Assembly: GCF_000002865.3 (NCBI RefSeq)
Contig: NW_001865056.1
Location: 5,303-57,467 of the forward strand
Direction of reading: 5' to 3'
Source: Monosiga brevicollis MX1
Taxonomy: Eukaryota > Opisthokonta > Choanoflagellata > Craspedida > Salpingoecidae
DNA length: 52,165 nucleotides
Within the stretch, counting starts at the first letter, position 1, and each line of letters opens with the position of its first letter. Below are positions 34,997-52,165 of this stretch, one piece after another. The notes below the pieces were generated by a model. The model saw only the letters and a list, made by a program, of their open reading frames with translations. It was not told the origin of the DNA and searched no databases. Made by a program: the position numbers and the translations under genes.

Positions 34997-35828
34997 GCAG
35001 CCTTCAACGTTGACTCCAGCGAGTGAGATCGCCTCAAAGAACATTGCAGATTTGTGCATGGCGTGTCAGACATACCTGCGTGAGAGACCGCCAACATCAA
35101 CGGCCCCGAGTGTGCCCGCCAATTCAAGCGCCGAGCGTACATTCAAATAGATACCGTATTCGAAACCCTCCTTGTAACCTGGTCTCAATTTTCAGTTATG
35201 CTCATTATCGCCCCAAAGGATCAGTCCCGATTGAGGGCTTGGTTGCACGCGTTGCGTTAGCAACCTCGACCCAATTAAGGAGAAGACCGACTGACAGAGA
35301 GCGTCCATTTGTCGATTTCGCCACAAGTAGAGCTCTCAGATTCTCCAGATGGGAGCGCACAGCAATTCCAGTGGGGCTCAGTGTGTAGAAAAGAGCATGT
35401 GTTGCGAGTGCCACTCGATGCAAATGCATCCTCTTCGGCTGCTGCTGAGCGGCGGCAGGTGATACGTCGACCAGCGGCAACCTGCGCTTGCAAAAACAAC
35501 CCTGCGTCATGTTGCTCAGCCTTTGACGGCCACGATTGGAGACGATGCTCGAGGACATGTTGGTGACACTCGCCAACACATCCTCTTCCGTGGTCACAAA
35601 GAGATGAGATGTGTTGGTAATCAGGTCACACATCTCGCTCATCAGTCCATCATCTCCGCCATCGGATCCTCCCCCCTTACCGGCCGCAGCACCGCAAGTA
35701 CCGACACCGCGAGGCCGTCATACTCCCTTCGTGTGTGCATGTGTGTGTCACACAAAATCAAAATAAAACATGACACACCCCTACTGATCGAACCTTCCTC
35801 TTCAAGGTGCATTTTTATGAAAACTGGT

Positions 35829-35838
35829 TTTATATACA
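35829..35838 (+). promoter_or_regulatory. TATA-like element upstream of 5S rRNA
   Basis: The sequence tttatataca lies about 25-30 bases upstream of the first 5S base, within an AT-rich stretch. An upstream TATA-like box assists RNA polymerase III on 5S genes in several protists and fungi. Its use here is inferred from position. Confidence 0.45.
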
Positions 35839-35859
35839 CATTTTACACTCTTAAATATC

Positions 35860-35977
35860 GCCAACGGTCATACCACATGGAATACACCGGCTCTCGTCCG
35901 ATCGCCGCAGTTAAGCCATGTTGGGCCATGCTAGTACTATCGTGGGTGACCAGATGGGAATACATGGTGCTGTTGGC
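35860..35977 (+). rRNA. 5S ribosomal RNA
   Basis: The 118-base stretch from gccaacggtc to gtgctgttggc matches the eukaryotic 5S layout. The ends pair (GCCAACGGTC with the terminal GCTGTTGGC). Loop sequences CATACCAC, CGTCCGATCG and GTACTA are in place. The RNA polymerase III internal control region is present: box A at agttaagccatg, and box C at ggtgaccagatgggaatac. A T-run beginning at about 35984 serves as the terminator. It is a single copy in this window, with no neighbouring 18S/28S or tandem 5S repeats, so it is a dispersed gene. Being an RNA gene it has no frame; open frames across it are shadows. Confidence 0.96.
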
Positions 35978-35979
35978 CT

Positions 35980-35993
35980 TATCTTTTTTTTTC
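35980..35993 (+). terminator. RNA polymerase III T-run terminator
   Basis: A run of nine or more T lies directly after the 5S rRNA 3' end, the normal stop signal for RNA polymerase III on the coding strand. Confidence 0.85.
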
Positions 35994-36601
35994 CCTGTTT
36001 TAAAGGCCGGCTGCGGATGGGCACAACTACCTTGTCCAAACCACTGAGGCATGTGATTGTAGGAGGCGTTTCCGGTGCAGACGCTTGATCCTCCGACCTC
36101 CACCGTACGCTGTTGCTCATGTGCCTCCTCATCGATGACTTCGTTGACCTGACGATGGCAAGAACTCACAAGTCAATTTGTGTCTTCGCAAGTTTTCAGC
36201 TAATTTTTTCATAATTTCCCTTTTTTCCTTTAGACTTCCCTTTGACAAAAGCGTCTGGTGTGCACTGGCTGGTGTAAATGCTCAACAATCCCGAACTCTT
36301 TGCACTACGCTATGCTTGACCTTTTTTTTGCTCGGTCCGGTTACAAGACGCCAGGCACTGGAAAAGTTCAATATGCTAGAGCGTCGATAGCATGGATCCA
36401 AAACAGATACGCGTGTGAATCGGTCCATCACTCCCATTCCATCCCTATAGTCTCAATCCAACCACATCCACAACATGTCTTAGCATTTCAAAAGTAGTCG
36501 AAATAAGAGAGCTGTCGATTTATGGAAAGTTGCAACTGCTGGACAAGCACGACAGGGGTGCAGGGGTGGCAATGAACGGGGCACGATTGGCATAGTGCAC
36601 G

Positions 36602-40117
<3,516 letters not shown>

Positions 40118-40540
40118 GATGCCCACACCAGCGCGCGCGTGCGCGCTGCAATGCAGGCTGTGTGCCACTGCAAGGCCAGGGCGTCTCCCACGCCTGCCGA
40201 CCCAACAGCCACGTTTTAAAGACAATCACTGGCGTAAGCTTCCAGCTTCAAGTCCCTCGCAGCGCTCGGTGGCTGCTGCTTACCCGGATCAACGCAGACC
40301 AGACCTCGTTTCTCTCGAACAAAATTTGAACAGTTGCAGCACAAAATGAAGAAGATGCAGATGCATATCAGGAAATATACGATAAAATAGTGGAAATTGC
40401 AGCAAATATCTGATGACAACGAAAACTAACGGGTAGATGTGCGAACAAAATGAAGATACATACAAGGATATTGAAGCGTACTTATTAGCTTGGGAAGAGT
40501 AAAACGAACAAGAGTGCAGCGGTCTCGTTTGAGCGCCATT

Positions 40541-40573
<33 letters not shown>

Positions 40574-40670
40574 TTGTCGGTGGCAGCGACAGCGGACTGT
40601 GCCCGTGGAAGAGACGCTTGCGCGCGCCGGGCAGGGTGGGGCAGGAGAGTGTGTGCACGTTACCGCTGAA
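40118..40670. other. Divergent promoter between ankyrin/Ig (-) and ZDHHC6-like (+) genes
   Basis: About 550 bases separate the two start codons. The middle (about 40315-40505) is markedly AT-rich, with two short acidic open stretches on the plus strand. One reads QNEEDADAYQEIYDKIVE and stops at TGA; the next reads QNEDTYKDIEAYLLAWEE and stops at TAA. A CT tract follows at about 40541-40575. No start codon or splice site makes these a gene. Confidence 0.4.
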
Positions 40671-43051
40671 ATGCGGGTGTTTGGGAACGGGACCATTTTC
40701 AACTGGGGCCCGCTGATTGCCATTGGACTCATCAGCTTCATTTCCTACGCCACCGTTCTGGTTCATCCCGTGACGGTGCTCTTTCCCGGTGCCTGGCTCC
40801 TCTTTCTGGCCTGGGCACTCGTGGTCGTGGCCATTGTCATATCATTCCTGGCAAGCATTTACGTTGGTCCGGGCTATGTCAAGCTCAAATGGGTCAGTGT
40901 CACGTTGCATTCTTTTGATGTGCAGCGCCGGCCGAGCAGCCATCATGGCTGGCAGCCAGCCAGTCAGCGTCGGTCACTAATGCCGGGATGCATCCTCATC
41001 CTGGTCAACTGAATGGGCATCATTGAACAGGAACCGCCAAACCCAGATAATTTGAAGAAGGTCCAGTGGTGCAAGCATTGCCATGGCTACAAGGCGCCAC
41101 GCTCCCATCATTGCAAGGACTGGTCGGTCTTGCTTTGCGAACAGATGGCTCTCGCTCACCATTGATTTGTGGCGGTACCGCCCTTCACGCCTCACTCCAT
41201 CCGCCCCGCCTACGCCGTCATGATATACCCTGTAGCGGTCGCTGCGTCAAGATGCTGGACCACCACTGGTAGGTCGCGCCCGGCACTGGTGACGGTCGAT
41301 GACCGCCCGACTGATGCGCTCTCGTTGGCTTGCGTGCAGTCCTTGGATCAACAATTGCGTGGGCAATGACAACAAGGTCTACTTTATTGCCTTCACCACC
41401 TCGGTACCCATTGGTGCGTCTTGTTGCGTCTTGCCACGGCCCGGCTGGCTTGCGCCGTCGATTCCATGCCACGCTCATCCCGTTTGGGTCGTATTGCGCG
41501 ACAGGCTGCCTTTATTCGGCATCCGTGCTAGGCACCTTTCTGTGGCGCTATTGGCCATTGCTGCTGCGCTCGCGCCGCAACATGCCCTCACGCGAGTTTC
41601 TCGATTCTTTGCCACGCATCGTTTTTGCCAACCAAGGGCTCTTCAATGGTGCGAGGTCTTCCATCTTCGTGAAGCGCGACAGTGACGCTCATGTGCAAAC
41701 CGTATTCTCACCATGACGCTCGTGACGGCGATCATGGAATCCATTCGGCAGTTTACTCTTTCTTGATGGTACTTGCTGCGTTTGCCTTTGCCATCGGTGT
41801 GGCCTTGGCCGTTGCGGGGCTAGGCGGTGTTCAGTGTCACTCTGTCATCAAGTAGGTCTTCGCGCGCTTCTTGATGCATCAGCCAAACGTGCAGCGGGCA
41901 ATGTTGAGGATTGATTTCCAGGTTTTCTCACGCTTCAACGGGCTTTCTCTTTGCATGGCGCGGTGGTGATGTCGGCTGATAATTTTTCTCAGGAACAAGA
42001 CAGGGATTGAAAACTGGATTCTGAAAAAGGCACGCCACCGTCGTGGAGCCGATAATCCCTTCAAGTATCCATTTGACATGGGCTGGTGGCAAAACATCAA
42101 GTTAGACATCCGGCCCTACGCAAGAGTGTTTCTTCGATGCTATAGCTTGTTCTTAAGCCCCTTCTTGACGACGTTGATGCCGCTCATTGGTTGTCTCATT
42201 ACGCCCACAACAGAAACGCGGTCGACCAGAGCCTGAACGGCGATGGCATTCACTGGCCTGTGCTAGACGGTTTGTCCCGACGCTGGCAGGCAATCGCGGC
42301 ACGCGCCCCTCCACTGCAGTTTCACTTGGCTGTTTCGGGATGGCGCAGGAACGAGCCCATATGATCTTACGGCAGAGCAGGTCGCTCAGAAAGCTGTCAA
42401 GCACAACAGCCGCAGCACCATGCGTGGCGAACAGGACACCGGCTTTTTGGGTACGTTGCACGGTGTGATGCGAGGGGTACCGCATGAGCCGCAGCACGAG
42501 CCATGATGTGTGCGCAATGTCGGCCAGCGAATCGATTGTTTAACGCTTGAACACATGAATGTCTCACGGTATTGTACTTCGGGTAGCCTGGCGTGCCGGA
42601 TTCATGACGATGTTGCGCTGTCCGTGGGAATCCCACATCCGCGTGCGGGTACGTGTTGTTTTGCGTTGGGCTCGCTTGTCGACCAGGGCCTGGCCGGGAC
42701 CTGAAAGACGTGTTGTGACCTGCTCTTTTTCCCACTGCCATTCATGTTTCAGCCTGGAGCCACGTATCAAGTTTGGCGAGGCAATTCTTTGTGGTGGTAT
42801 GGTGAGGCGGTAAGTTTATTCGGGTGGGTGATGGGTTCATCCAGGATCATCAGCTCACATGTGCATGCGTGTTCGCACGTGTCTTGCGTGTCTCTATGCG
42901 TATGTCACTTTCTGGCATCTTTGTTGGGTAGGTGGAGGTGCTGGATAATGGTGTGTGCACAAGCAGCACCCCGCTGGAGCGTGGGTGGTTTCCCAAGACG
43001 GCCGTGTCGGAGGCAGAGCAACAGTTGCGCTACGTGGAAGTACGGCGATGA
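40671..43051 (+). CDS. ZDHHC6: DHHC palmitoyltransferase, ZDHHC6 type, with C-terminal SH3-like domain
   Basis: Twelve exons, 40671-40892, 41031-41122, 41236-41268, 41340-41413, 41505-41648, 41752-41851, 41993-42100, 42214-42269, 42349-42450, 42587-42648, 42753-42809 and 42932-43051, join in phase and give 389 residues. The enzyme S-acylates proteins. The cysteine-rich domain is complete: WCKHCHGYKAPRSHHC, then [20 protein letters not shown]. There are two spans on each side of it. GIENWI, YPFDMGWWQN and DGIHWPV match the ZDHHC6 cytosolic region. The end, QVWRGNSLWWYGEAVEVLDN to ERGWFPKTAV, is the SH3-like domain that marks this subfamily, in which ZDHHC16 palmitoylates ZDHHC6. The catalytic Cys codon of DHHC is split TG|T by an intron. 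Other introns are short. Confidence 0.94.
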
Positions 43052-43329
43052 TAACCTGGCCCGGACGCAACAAGGATCGGGATGCTCAATTGACTTGCTA
43101 CAGGCAGACATCGACAAGTTTAACAATGAAAAGCAAGAAGAGAGAGGGAAAGAAAAATTAAGACAAGGTGCACTATCGCCAGAAGGTCAGACATGGGGCG
43201 GGAGGGGAGACGCGTGCCGTGCGCGCAAGTGTGGCACAGCCAATGCACGGAAGAAGGGCAGGGCGGCTCTTGGAGCTCTCAGCAGAGACTGTCGTCTCTT
43301 CAGATAACGAGCAACAGAAAAAAAAAAGT

Positions 43330-44662
43330 CTAGAGGCGGCGTTGCTTCTTAGGGCGGCAGCCATTGTGGGGCACGGGGGTCAGATCACTGATTGAGCTGA
43401 TACGCAGGCCACCTGCTTGCAAGCCCTTGAGCACATTCTACATCGCAGGTATGGCGGTCCAGTGAGTGGAGCTCGGTCTGCACGGCGGTGAACTGGGGTG
43501 GGTTCATTGTCGAGGGGGTCAAGGAGCAGTAACCTAACCCCAAGAAGCAGCGTCCACAACTTACCGGTCGCGCAGGTCCAATGCCTTTGAAGAGAACACG
43601 CACTTGGCGCACACCTCGATCACGAGCCGCCTGGCAAGGGCATGGCAGGGAGATGCATGTTGTGAGCTGTCATCACCTGCCTGCTGGCCTTGACGATTGG
43701 GTTGGGATGAGGGGGTAGGGGGGCGCAGTCTAGCTGACCTCCGCGGCGCGTTGGCTGGCAACTTGGGCGGCATATGTTGTGCTGCGACGTGCGCCCTTGA
43801 AGCCACACGATCCCTGCAAGGACAACGAGTGCAATTCAGACGCGGACACGGTGATGAGGGGTGTTGATGCGAAAGGCCGCACGCCGAAGGGCGCACGCGT
43901 GCGCGCGATACGAGCCCACATACCGCTGAGGCCCAGTTGAGGGAGTTGCCTGGAGGATTGCAGGTGGCAGAGGTGGGGAGGGAGGGAGGGAGGGGACGGG
44001 GCAGTGATGATGATGAGATTTGATACGAGCAGGTGGGGTTATGCCATCATGACAGAATGCACGCCAGGGTGAAGAGGAAGGGTGGGGCGTGCGCGCGCGT
44101 GTGTGGAGAGGTTGATGGGGAGTCGGCACGGACCGTCGCGGCGGCTGATGGTGACAATGGTGTTGTTGGCAGTCATTTTGACGTGTGCCAGGCAGCTCTC
44201 GAGGTCTTCTTCACGCTCGGCACTCTTGCGACGCTGGCGCAGGGATACCTGGCGCATCCAGTCAGCTGCATCAGCCTCGGACATGCCAGCAATATTGTAT
44301 TGGTTGGTCGGGTTGGCGGTTTTCCCCGTCTCGGGCTGCTCTGTTTTGCTGTCAGAGCTGGCAGCGGCCTCGGGTGACGGCACAGCTTCTTCCACCGGTG
44401 CCGCTGCCGCGGGTGGCTCCTGAGACGCATCACTCGGGCGCTCCTCCTCGGCCCAGACGGGCTGCGCCGTATGCAACGCCGCACTAAGTTGCGGCCGCGT
44501 GAGGCGAGCGGCCTGGTTGGCAGCCGCACTGATGCCACTCCAGCTCCGCATCGACCACACACTCGGCCCTCGAGCAGCAGCGAAGCCCCGCACGGACCCA
44601 GCCGCGAGCACAGGGCTGCCAAATCGCAGCGCCGTGCGCATCACCACCTGCAGCGCCCGCAT
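43330..44662 (-). CDS. MRPS11: Mitochondrial small-subunit ribosomal protein uS11m (MRPS11)
   Basis: Five minus-strand exons, 44662-44134, 43949-43924, 43813-43739, 43630-43565 and 43437-43330, close in phase and give 267 residues. The first about 170 residues are an Arg/Ala/Ser-rich leader ([20 protein letters not shown]), as expected for mitochondrial import, plus an acidic linker. The uS11 core then follows in bacterial style: [76 protein letters not shown] and the basic end KKQRRL. uS11 lines the platform where mRNA leaves the small subunit. The second exon is a 26-base micro-exon supplying NWASA. Without it the core would lack a conserved strand, so I am confident in it. Confidence 0.94.
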
Positions 44663-44936
44663 CGTGAGCCGGTCGGACGTTGACAACACGTGTTGTTCGA
44701 TAAATCCAACTCGCTCGCTACGACAGTCTGATGGTTTTTACACTTTAATGTGTTGAAGCTGACCGTTGCGAGCTGCTACCAATTGTAACAGGCAGAGGGC
44801 AAGGCAGGGTTGTGTGACTGATGAGAGGGTTGATGCCATGGGTCAGGGAAGTACAGAGACATGAGGTGTTCAAGGAGAATGGGCAAGAGGGTGTCACAAA
44901 AATCAATTTCGCGTAAGCTTGGAATCTATGCAAAAA

Positions 44937-45238
44937 CCAGAGGTAAAGCTGAGGACGTCATCTTTCTCCAGAGGCTGACTCTAGCCAGTCCCAAAATTCA
45001 GAGAGTCCTTGAATGTTCTTTCTTCTATCCAGAGGTTTGGCTAACGGTCCTCAAGATCCTTTGTCTCTCGGAAAAAAAGATGAGAGAGGAAGAACGGCAA
45101 AGCGACAACCAGAGAGGTACAGCCGTCTGCATGCGTACTATCCAGAGAGATAATCCCCCCAACGAATAAAGAAATAATTTTACACTAGCAAACTACACTT
45201 ATCCAGAGAGAAGCCATCTCAGCAGCGCTCGATCCAGA
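44937..45238 (+). repeat. Cluster of seven CCAGAG motifs
   Basis: CCAGAG occurs at 44937, 44968, 45029, 45109, 45142, 45203 and 45233, always in the same orientation. Three copies extend to TATCCAGAG, and the last reads GATCCAGAGA. The stretch is more AT-rich than its surroundings and lies upstream of both uS11m and the next gene. It could be a regulatory array. Confidence 0.6.
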
Positions 45239-45550
45239 GATTCGTCCCCCTCGAGAACCTTTTTTAGAGAGTGCGAGAGCAGAGATTCAACAACACATTA
45301 TCAAGAGCGAGAGGACGACGACGACGACGACGACACAGAAACGGCAGCGCGGGAGCACTTACGCGTGAAAGACGTCTCTCTGATCGACGCGTCTACTTGC
45401 CAGAGCATCTCTTGTATTTGGTGAGGGTAAGTGAACGAGTGGGGCAATGATCCACGCCCCCGCCACCCATCGCCTGTCGGCCTTGCGCCTTGATTCACGC
45501 TTCAGACACACAGACACCGACACGAACACCGACACAGAGACACCGAGCCA

Positions 45551-45619
45551 ATGGCTCAACTTTCCGACCACTTGAAGACCCGCTTCTTCCGTTCCCAGCG
45601 CTTGCGTCGGCGCCTGCAT
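45551..45619 (+). CDS. Possible first exon of the BICRA-like gene
   Basis: An ATG in good context opens MAQLSDHLKTRFFRSQRLRR and leads to a CAT|GTATGC donor at about 45619. The text looks coding (basic, helical) but no downstream exon could be joined with confidence. It could instead belong to a separate small gene. Confidence 0.3.
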
Positions 45620-45907
45620 GTATGCCAGGGCTTGGGCAGTGTCTGAGGTTCATACAGCACCTCAGTTACACAGCCCAAGGTCATTCAAACGTGTGAAGTA
45701 CCGCCGCAGGCGGTGTCGGATGGCTGGACGTCGCTCCAGCTCGCAAAGGCTGCTCGGCGCGATGCAGGCGAAAAACTCCACTCGCATAGACTCACACCAA
45801 CCCTCTGAATCAAACCATTTTAAACTCGATCACGCGTGGTGGGAGGCCCTGGTTTCAGGGAGGCATGCCTCCCGCAACCTTGCCACTGCCCTTGCCTTGA
45901 CCGTTAC

Positions 45908-45909
<2 letters not shown>

Positions 45910-45940
<31 letters not shown>
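45910..45940. repeat. Poly-T tract (31 T)
   Basis: An uninterrupted T run in the region upstream of the BICRA-like exons, similar to the run at 34541. Confidence 0.9.
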
Positions 45941-45941
<1 letters not shown>

Positions 45942-46684
45942 ACCCATTGTTCCATTCTTACCTCCTTGAGCCTTTCAGCGTCCAAAGCCTCCGCACACAA
46001 CTGCCCCTTCAGAGCACTGCAAACACTAGGCGTTTCGAAGTATCTTCTGGTCTTCTGCTGTTTAAATTTTTGTGACTCCATTTCCCGCACTGCGCCCACC
46101 CTGTGTAAACCATTCTCTGACTCGACACCACTGTCTGTTTGAACGATTCAACTCGATTTGTGACCAACCTGAATCAGGTAGCGGCCGGGTCTAACTCATT
46201 ATCGTTTGCTGCGTCCTGCTGTTCATTTCCCATAGGTTCCAACTGTTTTCAACGAAGAGGAGCGCGCAAGGCATCTTTTACCCAACAAGACCTCCGGATC
46301 CTCCAACGTGCATCCAACTTGGTGTCTGATAGTGTCAAACACAAATCGTGCACGAATTTGATCCCGCTTCGTTCCCCTTCTTCTTCATCTTTACAAGAGC
46401 AGCCGAGTCCTCACCGTCATGCCTCATTGAGCTGCCCATGAGTGCGTCCTTGACGCGTGTTCCACCATCGGCACCCTCCACGCGCCAGCGGACTCAACAC
46501 CCGCTCCGCTGGCGACAAGGGTTTGGCGGGCTGTTGTTTTGAACTCTGTAACATAATCTCGCCCCGCGCGCCGTGGGCCATCGGCGCAATGGTATGTTCT
46601 TCTAACAACCTAGCCACCCTCGCTCGTCATCTCGCTGAGACGCAGGCCCTTTGCTCAGCGTGAAAATATTCCTGGACACTTTAG

Positions 46685-50608
<3,924 letters not shown>

Positions 50609-51154
50609 ACTTGCAGAAAGTAGTCTGTGCATGATGTTGCGCTGACCTCGCCCGCTTCAAAATTCTTTTCAACTTTTCTTGGCCCAGCTCTTGAACGAGT
50701 GCATTATTTGCTTGTGGCCTTTGCATCATGAACACGGAGGAGAAGCGGGCGTTTGTGTGTTTACTTTTGTTCTGGACGAGTGCCTTCCAGGTGTCTTTTT
50801 GTTAACTACTCACACGGTTGCTAGTTTCTCGCACCACAGCCTATCTTGTGATCGTCGTGCGCTGGAGTGGTGCCTGCTTGCTTTTTTTTCTTTCTGTTCA
50901 ATTTTTTTTTTTGGATTGTTGTTGTGTTACGCTGAGTCCCATTGAGTTTGTGAAACCTGACGACAACTTTGTATCGCTAAGCCTGGGCGAAGTGGCCTGA
51001 GGCTGGGAGTAAAAGAACTTGTTTATTGTAGGCAATGTCGATTGCTAATTTCTGGGGGTCGGTCGCCACGCAGCACGCTCAGCGTGTCAAGCAGGGTCGA
51101 GGAAGCACAATTGCCATCGTTGGAAATATGGGTTCGTTTACGAGGGGACGAAGT
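50609..51154. other. Intergenic between convergent BICRA-like and MATH genes
   Basis: Two 3' untranslated regions. T-runs at about 50882-50890 and 50902-50912 are the only visible structure. No exon is supported. Confidence 0.5.
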
Positions 51155-52165
51155 TCATGGGGATGACGGAACTCCCGCACCCGAGCCATAAAGGGGCAAT
51201 TGGCGTAGGGATTGATGCAGTTCTTCCATGATGGCAAGGTCTTCCTCTGCAAGCACTTGGGCATTCTCAGAGACATCGTGGGTTATCAAGTCAGAAACAC
51301 GGAGCGGGGAGCCTGGCATGGCAGCTGGGTGGTCAGATGCCAAATTGGTCAAGGTTGGGGCTTCATTGGTGCGTGGGGGAATTCTCCATGTAGGCTGCAT
51401 GGGCGCGTGAGGGGTGGCACCGGCACGACCCCGATCACTCCGCAGGCGCGCCGAGGAAGCAGGCTCGATCGCTGCAGGTTGCGTATTGAGCGTAACGGGT
51501 CGGGTTTGGTTGATGGGCCCAGCCGGATTCGCGGTGGATCCAGAGCTTGGATGGGATGATATGGGCGAGGCTTCGGAACCAAGACCACTATGCACTCGCT
51601 CGTGTGCCGACCGTGGGCCATGGCCGGGGCTGGTAGTGACGTGGCGGGTGGGCGGTGACGTGTTGGCCGAAGGTGTGATGGATGGGGTCAAGTTGAGGGC
51701 GGGATTGGGCGTGGAGCTGCTGCCTGTGTCCGTTTTGCCACTTGTGCGGCGCACTTGAGCTAGTTCGAGCTGTAGCGCTCGAGCCTGAGTGGCATGCATG
51801 GCGGCAAGCACGCGAAAGGAATGGGGGCGTAGGCGAAAGCGAAAGCGCAGCTCCTTGCGATCCGATTGCAGAAAGCCCTCCGCCTCCAAGTCGTCACGCT
51901 GATAAAACTTATCAAAGCCCCAACACTCGTGCAGCGCAAAAATGTTACTTCCCTGCCGCTGAACGGGCCGCGCAGAAGAGGATTCCTGTGGCAACAGCTC
52001 AATGCTCCAGTCGATAAGCAACTACCGAAGCGCGGATCGAGGCATGTACAGAGAAGAGGCGAGTGATGTTCATGCGTCATGGTGGGGGAGGTAGCAAGAG
52101 TAGAACGAGCCAGCGGCATGGCGCACCGGAACGTCAGGGTCGCCATGAGGACAGGCGCGCAGCTC
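51155..52165 (-). CDS. MATH (TRAF-like) domain protein, 3' end (5' partial)
   Basis: Two exons lie inside the window: 52165-52128 (the continuation is off the edge) and 52021-51155. The junction gives GDPDVP-LLIDWSIELLPQ. Together with SNIFALHECWGFDKFYQRDD and AEGFLQSDRKELRFRFRLRP, this matches the second half of a MATH domain: the strand with the charged turn, W-G-F-x-K-F, and the final beta strand. The remaining 200 residues are Ser/Pro/Thr-rich and look disordered, ending SLRQLPLYGSGAGVPSSP. MATH domains bind short Ser/Thr-rich peptides in TRAF, SPOP and TRIM37-type ubiquitin ligases. Any RING, B-box or BTB domain would be N-terminal and outside the window. The class is therefore open. Confidence 0.75.

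Larger units (their letters stand above)
34997..36601. other. Intergenic with a single 5S rRNA gene
   Basis: Between the CLPTM1L-like gene and the ankyrin/Ig gene (both ending toward this stretch) the only supported feature is the 5S rRNA gene at 35860-35977. The remainder has no exon or repeat that I could support. Confidence 0.5.
44663..46684. other. Upstream region of uS11m (-) and BICRA-like gene (+)
   Basis: About 2 kb. It contains seven CCAGAG motifs (44937-45238, listed separately), a GAC triplet run at about 45312-45335, CACCGA-like repeats at about 45505-45545, a short start-like frame at 45551, and a T-run at 45910-45940. Upstream exons of the BICRA-like gene are expected here but could not be fixed. 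Confidence 0.45.

Overview
This is a gene-dense nuclear window from a unicellular eukaryote, most likely a choanoflagellate close to Monosiga. The evidence is GC-rich DNA, many short spliceosomal introns with GTRNGT donors, small intergenic gaps, and a mixture of animal-type signalling domains (SH2, ankyrin plus Ig-like, MATH), flagellar genes and protist genes. The species is inferred from this character, not from a database match. Gene models were built by hand from splice sites, reading phase and family conservation; exon ends are given wherever phases closed.

Layout. 1-13 kb: end of an EH-domain protein (+), ribosomal protein eS4 (+), a small SH2 protein ending in a CAAX box (+), an oxysterol-binding-related protein (-), a four-span membrane protein with two endolysosomal sorting signals (+), and a TLC-domain ER protein (+). 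13-23 kb, all on the minus strand: a secreted glycoside hydrolase with a SUEL lectin domain in 17 exons, an ammonium transporter, and an LRR protein with a tyrosine-rich N-terminal tail. 24-31 kb: the flagellar central-pair protein SPAG6/PF16 (+), a protein kinase (-), and ribosomal protein uS13/RPS18 (-). 31-36 kb: a CLPTM1/CLPTM1L family membrane protein (+) broken by an assembly gap, then a solitary 5S rRNA gene (+). 36-45 kb: an ankyrin plus Ig-like scaffold (-), a ZDHHC6-type palmitoyltransferase with an SH3-like tail (+), and mitochondrial ribosomal protein uS11m (-). 45-52 kb: a glutamine-rich BICRA/GLTSCR1-like SWI/SNF subunit (+) and the 3' part of a MATH-domain protein (-).

The genes do not form an operon-like pathway. 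There are nevertheless themes. One is phosphotyrosine signalling: an SH2 reader, and two scaffolds with YxxM-type tyrosine motifs. Another is endomembrane lipid and protein handling: ORP, TLC, CLPTM1L and ZDHHC6. A third is basic translation: eS4, uS13, uS11m and 5S rRNA.

The least explained items are the domain combinations (SH2 with CAAX; GH with SUEL; ankyrin with Ig-like), two AT-rich islands with acidic coding-like stretches in divergent promoters, a 44-codon ORF ending in a CAAX-like CSVF, and a cluster of seven same-orientation CCAGAG motifs. No mobile element, CRISPR array or tRNA gene could be supported.
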